64,000 nt of DNA from Strongylocentrotus purpuratus (GCF_000002235.5 NW_022145540.1:1-64000), one strand, 5' to 3'. Positions 24,701 through 39,295 are shown, counted from the first letter of the stretch. A program made the numbers and translations. Notes: generated by a model not told the origin, from the sequence alone.

Positions 24701-27700
24701 ATGTCAACGAGAGCTGCGACTTTGCTAGGATCGGGCCGAACACCTTCCTTGGTCAGTCGGTGACCAATGAACTGCACCTCCTTACATTTGTACTCAAGCT
24801 TGCTAGAATTCAGCTTGATGTCTCGCTCGCGACATCGGCGAAGGAAACTAGTCATGTTACGATCATGGTCTATGCAGGCCTCTGCATGTGTCTCACCCTG
24901 TCCAGTTATGAGAATGTCATCTGCTATGACGAATACTCCTGGTAGGCCTTCAAGGCACTGATCTAGGCGCTTCTGGAAGAGCTCAGGCGAAGGTGATAGA
25001 CCAAAGGGTAAGCGAAGAAACCTATATCTACCCCAAGGTGTCTGAAATGTTGTAAGCTTGGATGATTCTGCGTCCAACTTACATTGTAGAAAACCTTCCT
25101 TCAAGTCGGCCTTGCTGAAAACTTTCACATTCGCTAACTGTGGTAGGACATCATCAATCGTTGACAATGGGTAATGCTCACGCTTCAACGACCTATTAAG
25201 ATGTTGCGGATCGATGCATACTCTCAATTTACCACTTGGTTTCCTAGCTACTACAAGACTAGATACCCAATCACTAGGATCTTCTACCTTCTCAATCACC
25301 TGCAGCTTTTCAAGCCTACACAACTCTTCTTTCAAATCTTCTTTAATTGAAAGAGGGACCCTTCTAGGGGGCATCACTACTGGCTTTGCCTCAGCCTCTA
25401 AGGTCAAATGAACTACTCCTGGCATGTTACCCAACCCTGTAAATACATCCTTGTATGGGATCAGAATATCATCATTAGCTACTGCATGAACAACTTCAAT
25501 GTTTTCATACTGTACTTTGATCAACTTCATCTGCTGGCCTGTACTAGCTCCCAACAGTGGTCTTGTGACTTCGCCCTTCACAACAACAAATGGAACTAAG
25601 TACCTCTTGTTATTCTTTACATTCCTAAGATGCAACTTGCATTTCCCTGCCACTGGTACTGTTCCTTGACCATACACAATCAGAACCTGATTTGTACTAG
25701 TTAACTCTGTCCCAGATGGAACATCTTCTAGATGGATAACATTACATGTCGCTCCACAATCAACCTGCATACCAATCTCGTCTTCGTCATTGATTCTAAA
25801 CTTTGCAATGATCTTTTTCTGATAATTTGGACTCTTACTATCAGCAGATACCTGAAATGCTTCATCTGTGCCTATCAGAGAAACATATACACACTCTTGT
25901 TCAGAATCTTCATCCTCTTCAATTGTCTCTACTCTGTGAGCCTTGTTCTTATTCTGTTTACATTTCACAGCGAAATGATTTTCTCTTTTGCACAGCTTAC
26001 ACTTTTGGCCATAAGCTGGGCATTTTGATTTGTCTTTTTCATGCTGCTTACCACAGAAACCACAATTAATCAATTTAGGAGCTAGCTTCTTGCCCTTACC
26101 CCCACTATGCTTCCAAACCTTTGGTTTATGGGACACTGCATAGGCAGATACTGGTTCCTGCATGGCTTTGCTCTGAGCTTTGGACGACTCCATAGCTCTG
26201 CAGATATCCAAACAACTAGACAGAGTAAGAATTGGCTCTTGCAAAAGACGTTTTCTTGTATTATCGTCTCTAATCCCTAGAACGATTCGATCTCTGATGA
26301 GGTCATCAGTTAGAGTACCAAACTCACAAGTACTTGCAAGAGACCTTAACCTCACATAATAATTCTCAACTGACTCATCAGTATTCTGAACACACTTATT
26401 GAACTGATATCTTTCAAAAGTAATGTTTGTTTGCCCGACACAATATTCAGACCAGAGTTTTCTTATGCATTTATAACTCTTTCTTTCCTCCTCATTTCTG
26501 AAAGGGAGGCCTTGTTGAATCTCCAATGCATCAGTTCCTAGTGCCGTTATGAAATGTGCCACACGAATTTTATTACTTTCGTGTTCTAACCCAGTTATGA
26601 CCTCATAACTGTCCCACATCTGGGTGAAAATACCCCAGTTTTTCTTCATATCCCCTTTTACCGAAAGAGGTCTTGGGAGTGGCACATTTGTTCTACTTGT
26701 ACTGCCCGGCCTATTTCTGGTCCTAACACTATCATTATCAGTATTGTTATCACTCAAGACCTGACCCTGGTTAGTCCCAGTTTCATTTACTCCTTCTGAC
26801 TCTTCACTTCCCCTCTGGGGAGGATCTTGTACTACCTCAGTGTTAGACATGGTTATCTCTACCGCCTATACAATTACACTTACAGTAACAAATCAGCAAA
26901 TTCTAAAACGGAGTAAACTATACTGCTAAACCCACTGAATGAACCAGACTGATTGGACTTATCGAGTATTAATTCTGATATTAATGCACTCTTTCCATAA
27001 ATCCACACCATTTCATTCCAAACAATGCACACGTAAAACAACCAAAATAACTAAACATCGTAATTATTATTGATAGTTCACATTACATCGACTGACGAGT
27101 CAAGTCTATTGCGACAATGTTCATAAGTCATATTCACCGCTGCTCAACGACGTCGCGTTTATGGATGCTATGCTACGAACCATTCGCTAATCTGTCCACT
27201 GTACGACGACTTCGCGTGTACTCGGTTGCTGCAAACTTGCTCGGAACGTGAACAGTTCGACTCTGTAAATTATTCTTCCTGGCTGCACGCCGATTTCAGG
27301 AATGAGTCCATGGTCACTACACTTCTGACACCATGTTTTATGCTTTTGTTTGACTCTACATAATAGGCAATAAAGTCTGTTTAAAGTTTACAACTTCAAC
27401 TGGTTAGTGCTTTATTCTAGTAATCTTCATTCTGGTTGTCAAGTCAGTACATAACACAAGAGGGCGCACTGCCACTCTAAACCATATATAACACTGGCAA
27501 CCATTTCTATATGCGCCATTCAAAACGAAAAGTGTGACCACGCTTTCAAAGCAATAACCATTAATAAATCACCTTCTGGGTTCAGTCTTTTTTAGTTATT
27601 CGTATTTGAAAATGGGCTATCAATTTTTTTATTTTTTTATTACATGCATTCATTCAAAACTGTATCGTCCAATCATTAATCTGTGTAAAAAAAATTCCCT

Positions 27701-30700
27701 TTCCCCAAATTATCTTCGAAGAGTATAAATTATCATATTCTCCTTTCGTAATTTTGGCTGTAAATGAGGATTCGAAAAAAGGGGAAGAGAGAGAGAGAGA
27801 GAGAGAGAGATGGGGGGGGGGGGGGTAGCAGCAAATTAACCCTGTTAAATTGATTCCTTTTTATGACATAACCTCTTGAGTACAGGAGTATGTCAAATCA
27901 GTACAGTATTTTGATATCAATATTCATCTACAACGAAGTGAAGTACCGTACAGGGTAACAATTCTATTTAGAAGTAAAGAAAGCATATTCTATAAGACAC
28001 CTGGTGTTCACTTTCAAATATTTACACCGTGCCGCCGCAAGATGGCGATATTTCACAAGGCCCGCTATTTTAGGCAATATGCCTAATATAAGACGGTTTG
28101 GTACATTAGGTATATTGCCTAATTTAAGAAGGAGGGCAGGGGCCACTTTCAGTGTCGTTCTACCTTGGCTCAAGGAAAGACTCGGCATGGCGCATAGATT
28201 GGTGACGATCAAGTGGAACTTAACACTCGACATTGAAATAGCCATAAATCTCATGTCTTGTAGGATTTATGGTCTTGAAATTATGATCGTAACCTCCTCA
28301 GTAACTATGTCTTGTAGGCCTACAATCATATCGAATAAACTTGAATATTGGCGTTTTAAAACACATGTTTCCTTCCGAAAATATATCGATGGATTCATCT
28401 CTCTTGACTACAGGGGCGTCCGAATGTCTTTCAGTTTGGGGTGTGCACCAACAAAAAAAAAGAGTAATTTCTGGGGGGGGGGGGGGGAGAGGGAGGCACT
28501 GCCAAAGGGTTCAAATACTGAAACAAAGTTTACACATTGGTATATATATTAGATAGCTTAGACAGATACCGAGATGTAATTGGTCCAGAGCTCGTCACGT
28601 GATATCAATTGTGAGGATCCAAATTGTTATATTTTCCTGGCCGGTCACTTTTCGGTGTTATATTAACCAGCTGGTGAAATTAATATATTTTTAATCAATG
28701 CATGTCGCCCTCTTGAGGACTGTATGTCACCAATTACACACATTAAACCATTACCGAGGGTCATTTAATTTTTTCAATATTTTTTTTTCATGAATTTTTT
28801 TTTCCCGTAAAATTATTTTTCCACATTTTCTTTTTCTTCCAAAAAATACTTTAATTTTGGGGTAATTTTTTTTTTTCCCGAAAAATGCTTTTTTGGGTAA
28901 GAATTTTTTTATTTTTATTTTTTCCCAAAATTTTTTTCATAATTTTTTTTTTTGTAAGGTTTTTTTTCTTTCTTGAACCATCTCGACAGATTATTTTTCC
29001 GTAATTTCCGAAAAAAAGGGGAATTTTTTTTCGACCCCCCCCCCAAAAAAAGGGCTATCTAATATAACAGTTATTGACTGGCAGGGGGTATATAACATTC
29101 TTTGGACCTGAAGGGAGTTATATTTCCCCTCGTTACCATATTTTCCCTCAGCGCTGCGCGCTTCGGGAAAATATAACCACTTGGGAAATATAACTCCCTT
29201 CAGCGGTCCAAATAATGTTTTATACAACACCTACGTGGATCCCTGTCATTTGATTGGAGGATTGTTGGTCACATGATATTCAATAGATGGTATATTGCAC
29301 GGTCGTGCATTTTTGGTTATATGCGCCGTGCATTTTTGGTTATATGCAGACTGCGTACCTCTCTGCCGTGCGCGCGCGTATCCCTGCGTGTATCTGACGC
29401 GAAGGCAATCTGAATGTAATCGAGAAGGCTTGAATCCAACTTGAATTTATCTTTAATATAAGGAGTAAAGCATAATTTTGTTGATTAACGTCGGATCTTC
29501 TTCGGTGTTGTATAAAACAAATAATGAATGTTTTTCATTCGTTCAATGGTGCGAATATTTTCATTCGTTGAAAGATTAACATTAATTCTATTCAACTCGG
29601 CTGACGCCTCGTTGAATAGAATGTTAATCTTTCAACTCATGAAAATATTCGCACTATTGAACTCATAACCATTCATTATTTGTATAATATTACACCCCCT
29701 GCCAGTCAATAACTGTATAATATAACTACCTTGTGATTAATACATTACCATTGATGATCTCCAACATTTATTCATAACGTGATCCAAGACACTGCTTCAG
29801 CAACATACTTTTGCAGTTGTCAATGTGTGTAATTGTTCGAAGATTCATTTGCGAATTTGCGCCACTCGCAATGGTGGTTTAAGAACAATCCTATCTGAAA
29901 GAATGAATAAGACTTTAGAAAAGTCTTACTTAATGAGATAGGCCTAATATGATTGCAAGCTAGCGTAGCAAGTAAGTTTTATGGGAAATAAAAGAAAAAC
30001 TGCTCTCTTTCGCTATAAATTAGTGGCATATATTAAAGGTAGTGTATCCCTTTTGAAGCCAACATCAAATACTGTAGAACTTTGCAGGAATTATGAATAT
30101 ATCACGTATGTCATATCTGGGAAATTTAAACGTTAGCAGAGTCTAAATATTCAAATTATGCAAGGAAACCCGTTTACTTGCTAGGTTTCACTGTCAGACA
30201 CTATTGAGTGACTGACTGGCTGTTTTCTTCTTTGGTAATAACATACATAAAATGAGCTGTAAAGGGTACATGAGCATTTGTCCACATCAATAACCCACTT
30301 CTTTTAATGGCCAAAATTAAGCTGACTGAATCTTTGCGCAGCACAAAACAGACACAAACTGTGGAATGATGATGAACAGGGGCGGCGATCCCGGGGGGGG
30401 GGGGGCGGGGGGACACATCCCCCCCTCAATTTTTTTAGGGGAGGATCGTCCCCCCTCAAAAATTTGAAAAAAGTGCCCCAAAAATGTATAGCAAATACTG
30501 ACTAAAGATTGCAACACACTTTTAGGCTCTGGAGGGCCCAATAGTGTAGCGTTTAGACAAATAAAAATGCAAAAATTTTCTCACTCAGCAGCTACGCTCC
30601 CTCGCATAATATCCTTCAAAATGTATGAGTAAATACCGAGAAAAGTGAAGTGTGGAAAAAGTATATTGCTTGTTTTTATACTATAGTTTTGCTAAGGAAT

Positions 30701-33700
30701 GTAGTTTTTTGATACAACCAAAACTTCAAAACCTGTGAGAGGATTGTAACTTCCGTCACCTTCACCCCTCTCATTCACTATGCTCCCTCGCACTTGCGTA
30801 TTGATGGTGATGGGGGGGGGGGGGGAGCTTGGGGGAAGTTCTCCCTCAAAAAAATTAAATTCAAACATGGTTTATTTCTAATTCGATACCAGTGATTTAC
30901 AAATGTTGCTGAAATGGCATTTTCCCCTGAGCTTCCGGGGGCTCTGCCTCCTGGACCCCACCAATTAAATGCCCTGAGGCGGTCCTTGGATGCTCATCTG
31001 ATCGTAATTACATGCCTAAAACCCCTGAGCTTCTGGAGGCTCCGCCCCCTGTACCCCACTCCAATTAGTGACCTGCATGTCAGTGCTAGTCACAAATAAG
31101 GTATCAAAATATGCTACTCTGACCGTAATTAAATTCCTAAAACCCCTGAACTCCCGGGGGATCTGCCCCATGGACGCTCATCTCACCTCAATTAGATGCC
31201 TAAAAAACCCCTGAGTTTCATGGGGCTCCGCCCCTTGACCCCCGCCAGGGCTTTGCCCCTGGACCCCACGCCAATTTACGCTCCATTGCTTCGCTCGCTT
31301 TGCTCTACCTGATCGTAAATACCTAGCCCCCCTCCCCACTTTGAAAAAAACGTTGCCAGGGCCTGCGTAACATGTGAGAGTGGTGGTAATGCAGTTTTTT
31401 TATAACCCCCCCCCCCCCCCCCCCCAACGTTTTTGCTCATTACGCCACTGCATCCTCGTCCCTCACATTTCGTCCCCCGGCCATGAAAAGAAATCGCCGC
31501 CCCTGATGATGGATGAAGGATGCAAAAAAAAAGAGAAATAGGAAGAGATGGTAAAGAATGGGAGTCGGAAGGAGAATGAGAAGAGAGAAAAGGAATTTTT
31601 AGAATAGAATATTCAGGGTCGGGAGTCACAGTCGGGGAAAAAATAGTTTAGTTGTGCATGACACGTACGAATTCAATAATAACAATTTAATATGTTTTTT
31701 GAAGCTGCCACAGTTTTTAAGCTGTTTGATATTCGGATCAATGTTGCTCCAGTAGTTTGGTCCTGTGTGTATGAAATTTTTTTGAGTTATGATTATTATG
31801 AGAGTGAAATCGAGAAAAAAACCCATAGTGACTGCAAAACGAATAGTTCAAAAATGGAAATAATGCAGTCGAAATGACGCCGGCCGTGTGCAACGGGATT
31901 AATGATTAATTTTGTACTTTGTTATGCAGATTCTGATAAGTGCGTCACCTTCACTGTCTCCATTAAGGAATGTGAGATGAATTCAAGTACTATCGAAGGT
32001 AGCTATTGCTCCTGTACTGCCAGCTGCCTATTCTTCGAAGATTGTTGCTATGGATCATCACGCACATTCGAGAAACCTTACACCATGATTCTGGATAAGC
32101 AGTATTGGAGTTGCACCCGATTTACCATCGGCGTCGCACAGAATACATCTTGCATTTACAATTACTTTGTAGTGGACAGGTGTCCATCTTTAGCTGGACC
32201 TGACCCCGAGTTGGTATGGAGATGTGAGCACCCGATGGCGAATGACACTGTCTTTGTTGACTCCCGGAAAATCTTCTTCCGCAACAGGTATTGTGCTCTT
32301 TGCCACGGCGTAAACTCATCGGAACTCACCCCTTACGTTGTTTTTGCACCTTGTCAGGACAACCCACCGAATGTGGATACGTTTTGTGGACAGCAACCGT
32401 TCAAAATTGACGGGAATTACCCTCCTGCTCCTCGTTCATGTGTCGATGATTCCGCCATCGTATCACAATGCGATTCACGATTAGCAGACCGAATTTCACA
32501 ATTACTTTGTTCGAGCGAAAGCGAGCAAAGATTGATGGTCAATGGTACTATCTACAGGAACGCTGATTGTGCAATGTGCAATGGAATGCTAGTAGACAAC
32601 GACGAATCACAATGTAGAGCGTCAAGATCTGATAAAGTCCCCGTTTTTAGCACCGCTTACTTTTATCCAGAGCTGCGATGTACGAATGGCCTTCGATTAT
32701 CTGGAACCGAATGCATCCCAGAAGTCAGTTCCTGGCCAGATTGCAAGAACAGAAGCGTCATCTTTGCTGTCATCGCCAATGGTTACATGCAGTGCTACGG
32801 TGGCTTCAAACGTTTCAAATACATGAAAACTCTCATGAACATCGAAAGTCCGGTCATGTCGAGCTATGAATTCGATTATGATGTCTCTGACGGGTATTTC
32901 ACAACCTTCCTAGAGTTTCCTGCTGACATCCTACCGCACACGAGTGAACTGGAAGACTTTATTGAATACAGCTTAGATGAAACACAGGAACAGAGTTGCC
33001 CGGATAGCAAAATCATCATCCGAGAAAGATGTAACATTGATTATGAAATAGTCATGGGTAATAGAAGTAATCTATCTCGCATTGTAGATGACCCCCATTT
33101 ATTTAAACCGGTGGACATCAATGGGACAGCTTATATCATGTATAATGACACCACTTTCGTGACGCCATTTTTGTGGGAAAACGACACTTATTTCTCACGT
33201 TTTTCAAACAAATGGAATTTCACCAAGCAACTGTCCTTCTCGCTTTATGGTAAGGTCGTTGACATAGACACATGCGCTGCTATCATTGTTGGAGACTCTC
33301 TCATCACCGAAAATGAAAGAGACAATGTTACCTATTTGGTAAGTTTAAACGTTTATAATATTTGTCAGGTTAGATATTAAGGCAATATTGTGTTTTCCGC
33401 GAGATTAATAGGATAGGGCCTATGTGATGTGGTCACATGTATAGGGTTGGGCATCTATTTCCCCAATAGTTGGCACAATAGTTACTGGAATACACATCAT
33501 TCATTTGTCGTTCGTTATTTCAAAACGTAACCATTCATGAATGGGGTTTGTATTGGGGTGATCCTATCCTAAACTTACCTAGACTTACCCCCAAACTTAC
33601 AAAAACCCTGATCATATAACCATAATATTTTGCGTAAAGCGTTAGAAAAAATAATGGTGCGTAAACAATCAATAGTATGTTTTATTTATTTATTTATTTA

Positions 33701-36700
33701 TATTTCACCAGGGTAGCCCATTCAACAAAAAGTTGGTCTTCCATGAGGCCCTGTAAAACATGTATATACAATTAAAAAGATAAAACAAACAATTAGGTAT
33801 GAATACATTAATAGAACAGTATTACATATTGAAAATAAATATACAATATCAAACATATTAATCAGTGTCAATTATGATGAATGCTATTATAAATAGATCA
33901 CTTGCTAAGAGAGTAAAGGATTAAGTAAAAGAAGCGAGAGAGAGAGCTTAAAGAAAAAATAGAGGCAGACTAGCAGTAAAAAATAATTTTAAAAAAGGTG
34001 TTCCTCAAAACCTATCCTGATTCAACAGCAAGGTGGAAAAATATATCTTAAGTGCCAATTTGAAGGTCTTTACATTACTTATCTGCTTAATATTAGAAGG
34101 TAATTTATTCCATAGAAAAGCACCATCATAACTTATTGCATTCTTAAGGTATTCAGTATGACATTTATCAATAATCAGGTCATGACGAGTACATTGCCGT
34201 GTGTAAAAATTATGTTGAGTTGATACTTCTTGAAAAACATCTTTGTGAAAGTCTGAAGATAAATCGTTAAGACATTTAAAAACAAATATACATCTAAAAT
34301 ATTTAACCCTCTCTTGAAATGGTATCCATTTCATGCGAGTAAATAATTCCTTTGATGGGGTATACATATTACAGTTTAAAATCATTCTTGCAGCCCTCTT
34401 TTGTAGTTTAGTTATCTTATCTATATGACTTAAAAACCTGTTTCCCCAAATTTCACAACAATAATCATTTTGTGATTGTATGAGACATGTGTATAATAAT
34501 TTCAATGAAATGTCATCTACATAATGGTTTAACTCTTCTAAGCATGGCAAGTCCGGCAAACACTTTTCTACATAAATAATCTACATGATCAGACCATAAT
34601 AAGTTTTCATCGATCATAATACCTAGACATTTAAAGATCTTACATTGTTCAACACATATATCTTCATACTTTAATATAATACTGTCATTTTTAAAATGGT
34701 TTAATCTTTGTTTATTTCCGATGATCATAAATTTGGTTTTATCAACATTCAAATAGAGTTTATTACATTTTATCCATCTACATATAACATTAAAATCACT
34801 TTGCAATTTAATTTGTACATCCGAAAAGGTGGGTCCACTTACATAAAGTGTCGTATCGTCGGCATACATTACAATTTTTCCATGTTTCAAAACTTCTGAC
34901 ATATCATAAATCAAAAATAGGAGCGGGCCCAAAATAGATCCCTGTGGAACTCCAACAGAAATACAGCGATCAGTTGATTTAGAATCTTTTATAGCAACAT
35001 ATTGTTTTCTATTATTTAAATACGAGTCAAACCAAGCTAATGATAACTTACCCAAACCTATTTTCTTTAACTTATTTAACAAAATATCTGGATTAACCGT
35101 ATCAAAAGCTCGTCTTAAATCAATAAAAAGAGCCCCTACAATGAGGCCTTTATCTATGCAGTGTAACCAACTGTCTGTTAAAGCCCCAAGAGCCGAGGCT
35201 GTAGAATGACCTGGCCGGAACCCAAACCGCGTCTTACTGAGGATATTATGTTCTATTAAATAATCATACAATTGCTGATGAACAGTCCTTTCAATGAGTT
35301 TACTTATTGCAGGTAAGATGGAAATTGGACGAAAATTACCAATATTGTTAATGTCGCCTTTTTTGAATAACGGAAAAACCTTTGCATACTTCCAATCATT
35401 GGGAAAGACTCCTGTTGAAAAAGACAAATTAATCAATTGAGTAATGGTTGGTACAATAAAAGCTTTAGACTTTTTTAGGAAGATAATATTAATATCATCA
35501 GACCCTGTTGCTTTGTTAGAATCCAAGTTTGAAATCAATTTTTCAACATAGCTTTCATTGGTGGAAACAAAGTCAAAAACATAATTGGAAGGATAGCAAT
35601 TAAAAACATCCCCAATATCATGTTCGTCGGCTTGTATGACATTCATCTCTTGCGCGAGCTTAGCATTTATTCGAATAAAATAATCATTAAAAGCATTGGC
35701 AATAGCGTCATCGTTATTAAACACCATATCATTGTCGTAAAGAATGGAAGGAAATGATGAGGATTTTGTTGGTAATAATAACTTTAAACATTTCCACATC
35801 TTTGAAACATCGTTTACATTTTTCTTGATTTCTTTCTTTAAATATTCAGTTTTACTTTTAAACATACATATATTGACCTCATTCCTTAGATTGGTGTACT
35901 TTGACCATAATTCTTCACACATTGTATTTAAATGGGAATCTTTTTGCAATAAAATCTTTTTCTTTACTTTCAAAAATTTTCTATGAATATTATCTCTTTT
36001 CTTCATCAGTGTTCTAATATGTGACGTTATCCACGAAAGCGATTGATCTTTAACACAAAATGATTTTATGTCATTAGGGCCCTGTCTTATAAAGAGTTTC
36101 ATCGATCCGGACTGATCGCAAGTTATCCAATCAATCGCAAATTTAAAATCTCTGTTATCTAAGTTATCGAACGCTAATGGATTGTAACCCATGCGAAATA
36201 TTAAAGAATACTGTTCATCATGAAAGTTTATCACCTCTACAATTTATTCACTTCATGAAAATAATTCACCATATCGTCATACATGTACATTATCTTGTCA
36301 CTCTCAGATATACCAGGACATCTCATTTCCTCCAGAGAGCTACGTTCGTTACCTGAATGGCTCTGTCCGTCTATGCTGGACTGGACCCGATCCTCCAGAA
36401 CCTGTCAGCATGTTCCAGTACTCCAAAGGACAGTATATTTTGAACCTCATACTCCTTGTTCTGTCCTCCATCTGTCTCTTGGCGACGTTGATCACCTACT
36501 GTATCTTCAAGCCTCTGAGGAACCTCCAAGGCCTATCCATCATGAGCTTTGTGTCGGCCCTTCTTGTTGCGCAGGTTAGTGCCAGGAGTAAACTGTCTAT
36601 GAACCTTCATTAATTATTTTTAACAATAATTACTTGCAGACAAAATGAATATCAAAGCTCACATTTGCTTTCGAGATTTGTAAATAAATAGCCCAGACTA

Positions 36701-39260
36701 AATTGGCCTTGAAATTCGATTTAAGTTTAGATCATAATGAAAACAGGAGTAGTGCAGATGCAGGTTTCAATTTTCCGTTCGTGCCTACAATTATTCTTCT
36801 TGAGATACGGGCAGGCGCGCCGGAAGCAGTTTGGGATTCGGGGAGGGGACAAACATTCCAGGGGGCTCACCTTTCAGGGGCAGTGGCGTATATGAGCAAA
36901 AATGTTCGGGGCAGAAGTAAAATCTGCATCACCACCGACTATTTTTATGTTACATTCAGGCACCGCAGAACGTTTTTTCAAAGTGGAGTATTAACAATCA
37001 GGTAGAGCGTAGCGGTTTTTAGGGGTTTTAGGCATTTTAATTATGATCAGATAAACGTATTAAGAAACCGTATTTGCGACAATGGCAGGTCACTCATTGG
37101 CGTGGGGTCCAGGGGGCTGAGCCCCATGAAGGGCAGGGGTTTTAGGCATTTAATTACCGTCAGATTGGCATATTTCGATGCCTTATTATTATTGTGACAA
37201 TGGCAGGTCGCCTATTGGCGTGGGGTCAATCCAGGGGGCTGAGCTCCATGAAGCTCAGGGGTTTGAGGCCTTTGATTACGATCAGATGAACATCCAGAGG
37301 GCCGCCATAGGGCCCTTGGTCGGAAGCTCAGGGGTTTTGGATATTTTATTACGGTCCGATGAGCATCCAGTGGCCATCTAATAGTGCGCTTGCTAGGATA
37401 CAGGGGATCGAGCCCGCGGAAGCTCAGGGGTTTTAGGTATTTAATAACGGTCAGATAGGCATCCGCTTTAAGGCCCTTGATGGGGTCCAGGGGACGGAGC
37501 CAACGTGTTGTGACACTGGCAGAGTGGCAGGTCACTATTCTTTCTTTCTTTTTCTCTTTAAGTCCTTTTTTTAAGTGAGGGGGGCGCGAGTCCCCCCCCC
37601 CCCTCCCACTGAGCCCCGCCATTCTGCAGGCCCTGACATGAAGGCTTCAAAATAAGCATATGTTTTGCCTGACTGTAAATTTTGGAATTTGTGAGTTTCC
37701 AACAAACGCATAAAAAATATAATTTACAAAAAGAATAGAGAAAACATCCCGGAAAATCATGTCATTTTAGCAACATTTGTAAATCACTGGCGGTATCGAA
37801 TTAGAAATAAAACACTTTTAAATTTTATTGGGGGTGGGGGCAACTGGGGGCAACTACCCCCAAGCATAGGGGCGTGCGGAATATTTAGGGAATTAAATTC
37901 CTGTTAAGTCTCCTTTTCTTCGAATGGAATATAATTTTTGTTATAACATTTCACTATCCCTCGTACGCTGCGTGCAATGACCTGTCTAAAATGTATCCAG
38001 ATTGTCTGTAAATCATCATAAATATTTTTGTTTTTCCAAAGTTGATGCTCCAGTTCATCGCTCCCAACATGGTATCTTTGCCAACCGTGTGTACGATAGC
38101 AGCTATCATCACTCATTATTTTCTCCTCGCTATCTTCGCATGGACGAACATCTTGGCGTACGACCTTTTTCGTTGCTTCGCGTCCTCATCTTTCCTACCC
38201 AAGAGACATAGTCAGAAGACACGTCTCATCTGCTACTTTACTTTTGGCTGGTGTCTTCCTCTCGTCATCGTCGTTCCCTGTCTGATTACTCAAGTTCAGA
38301 ACCCTTCGCTGTTTCGCTACGGCAAGATCGGGACATCGTGCTGGATCTACCAAGCCAGGGCTATCGTTCTGGCTTTCTTGGTACCTGTCGCCGCCAGTTT
38401 CCTCGTCAACTTCGTTTTCTTTTTGTTAACTGCCTACGGTGTTCACAAGAGTAAGCGTGATTCCAGCGTTCTCCATACAGGTGTTCAAGAGCGACGGAAA
38501 GAGATTTTCACGGAGCTGGCTGTCCACTTCAAGGTTTGTGTGTCGATGCTTACCGTTTCATAAAACCTTTCATCAATAACAAATGCTTAATTTCTATGAT
38601 AAATTTGCTCTCAGCCAATCAGATGCCTTGATTTCAATAGCTTATAACAGTAGCTTGTTATTGATATTGTTATTGATATCAAGTTTTATGAAACAGGCCT
38701 GATAGGCGGGGAGGGGGCCCCCGTTGATTATGATTGTTTTCTTTCCGAACTCTCTATACGATGTTCAAAAGAGATTCCAGGGTCCTTCCCATCGTTCTTC
38801 GTGAATGTCCTCGAGCAAATTAAGGAAGTGCTTTGTTAATGAGCTTGTATAGTCCATATGAAGTTTAAATACATGTACACACTATACACGACTGTTGGGA
38901 TAGACCGACCATCGTTGGAATCAAAGCTGTGTCGGTGCCGGAAAGAATAAGTATACCTTACTGCCTATCGCAAATCTGTAAAATTTGAGCCAACCTACAA
39001 ACGGCTGAATTTGTAAATTATTCGATTAAAAGTGAGCATTTTTTTCTTCTTCCTACGATTTCATATTTTATTATTTGTATCTGGTCATCTTATTGCATCT
39101 GGTAATAATTATGCACTTTTTTCAATATGTTTCCCTCATTTGCTTGTCTTACGTCTGCCTCTATAACTGTGACTTCGGTATATGTGAGTTTATATTCGAC
39201 CTATCTTCTTCTCTCTGCATCTGTTTCTCTCCCTCTTCCTCCCCCTCCCTCTCTCCCCAC

Positions 39261-39295
<35 letters not shown>

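Larger units (their letters stand above)
22011..27493 (-). mobile_element. Complete Ty3/gypsy LTR retrotransposon inside intron 2 of copy C
   Basis: It is bounded by two 160-bp LTRs (22011-22170 and 27334-27493) that I find identical at every position, starting TG and ending CA. The 5-bp sequence CTGGC sits directly outside both ends (22006-22010 and 27494-27498), a target-site duplication. It lies antisense to the host gene. The primer-binding site, polypurine tract and one unbroken Gag-Pol frame are all present. Identical LTRs and an open frame point to a very recent insertion. The single fused gag-pol frame and domain order PR-RT-RNaseH-IN place it in Metaviridae, perhaps a Mag/SURL-like lineage (inference). 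Confidence 0.95.

Noticed and set aside
28004..28552. 182-codon open frame on the plus strand in intron 2 of copy C
   Set aside because: No recognisable domain. It includes short palindromes and a poly-G run, and no splice phase links it to exons 2 or 3.
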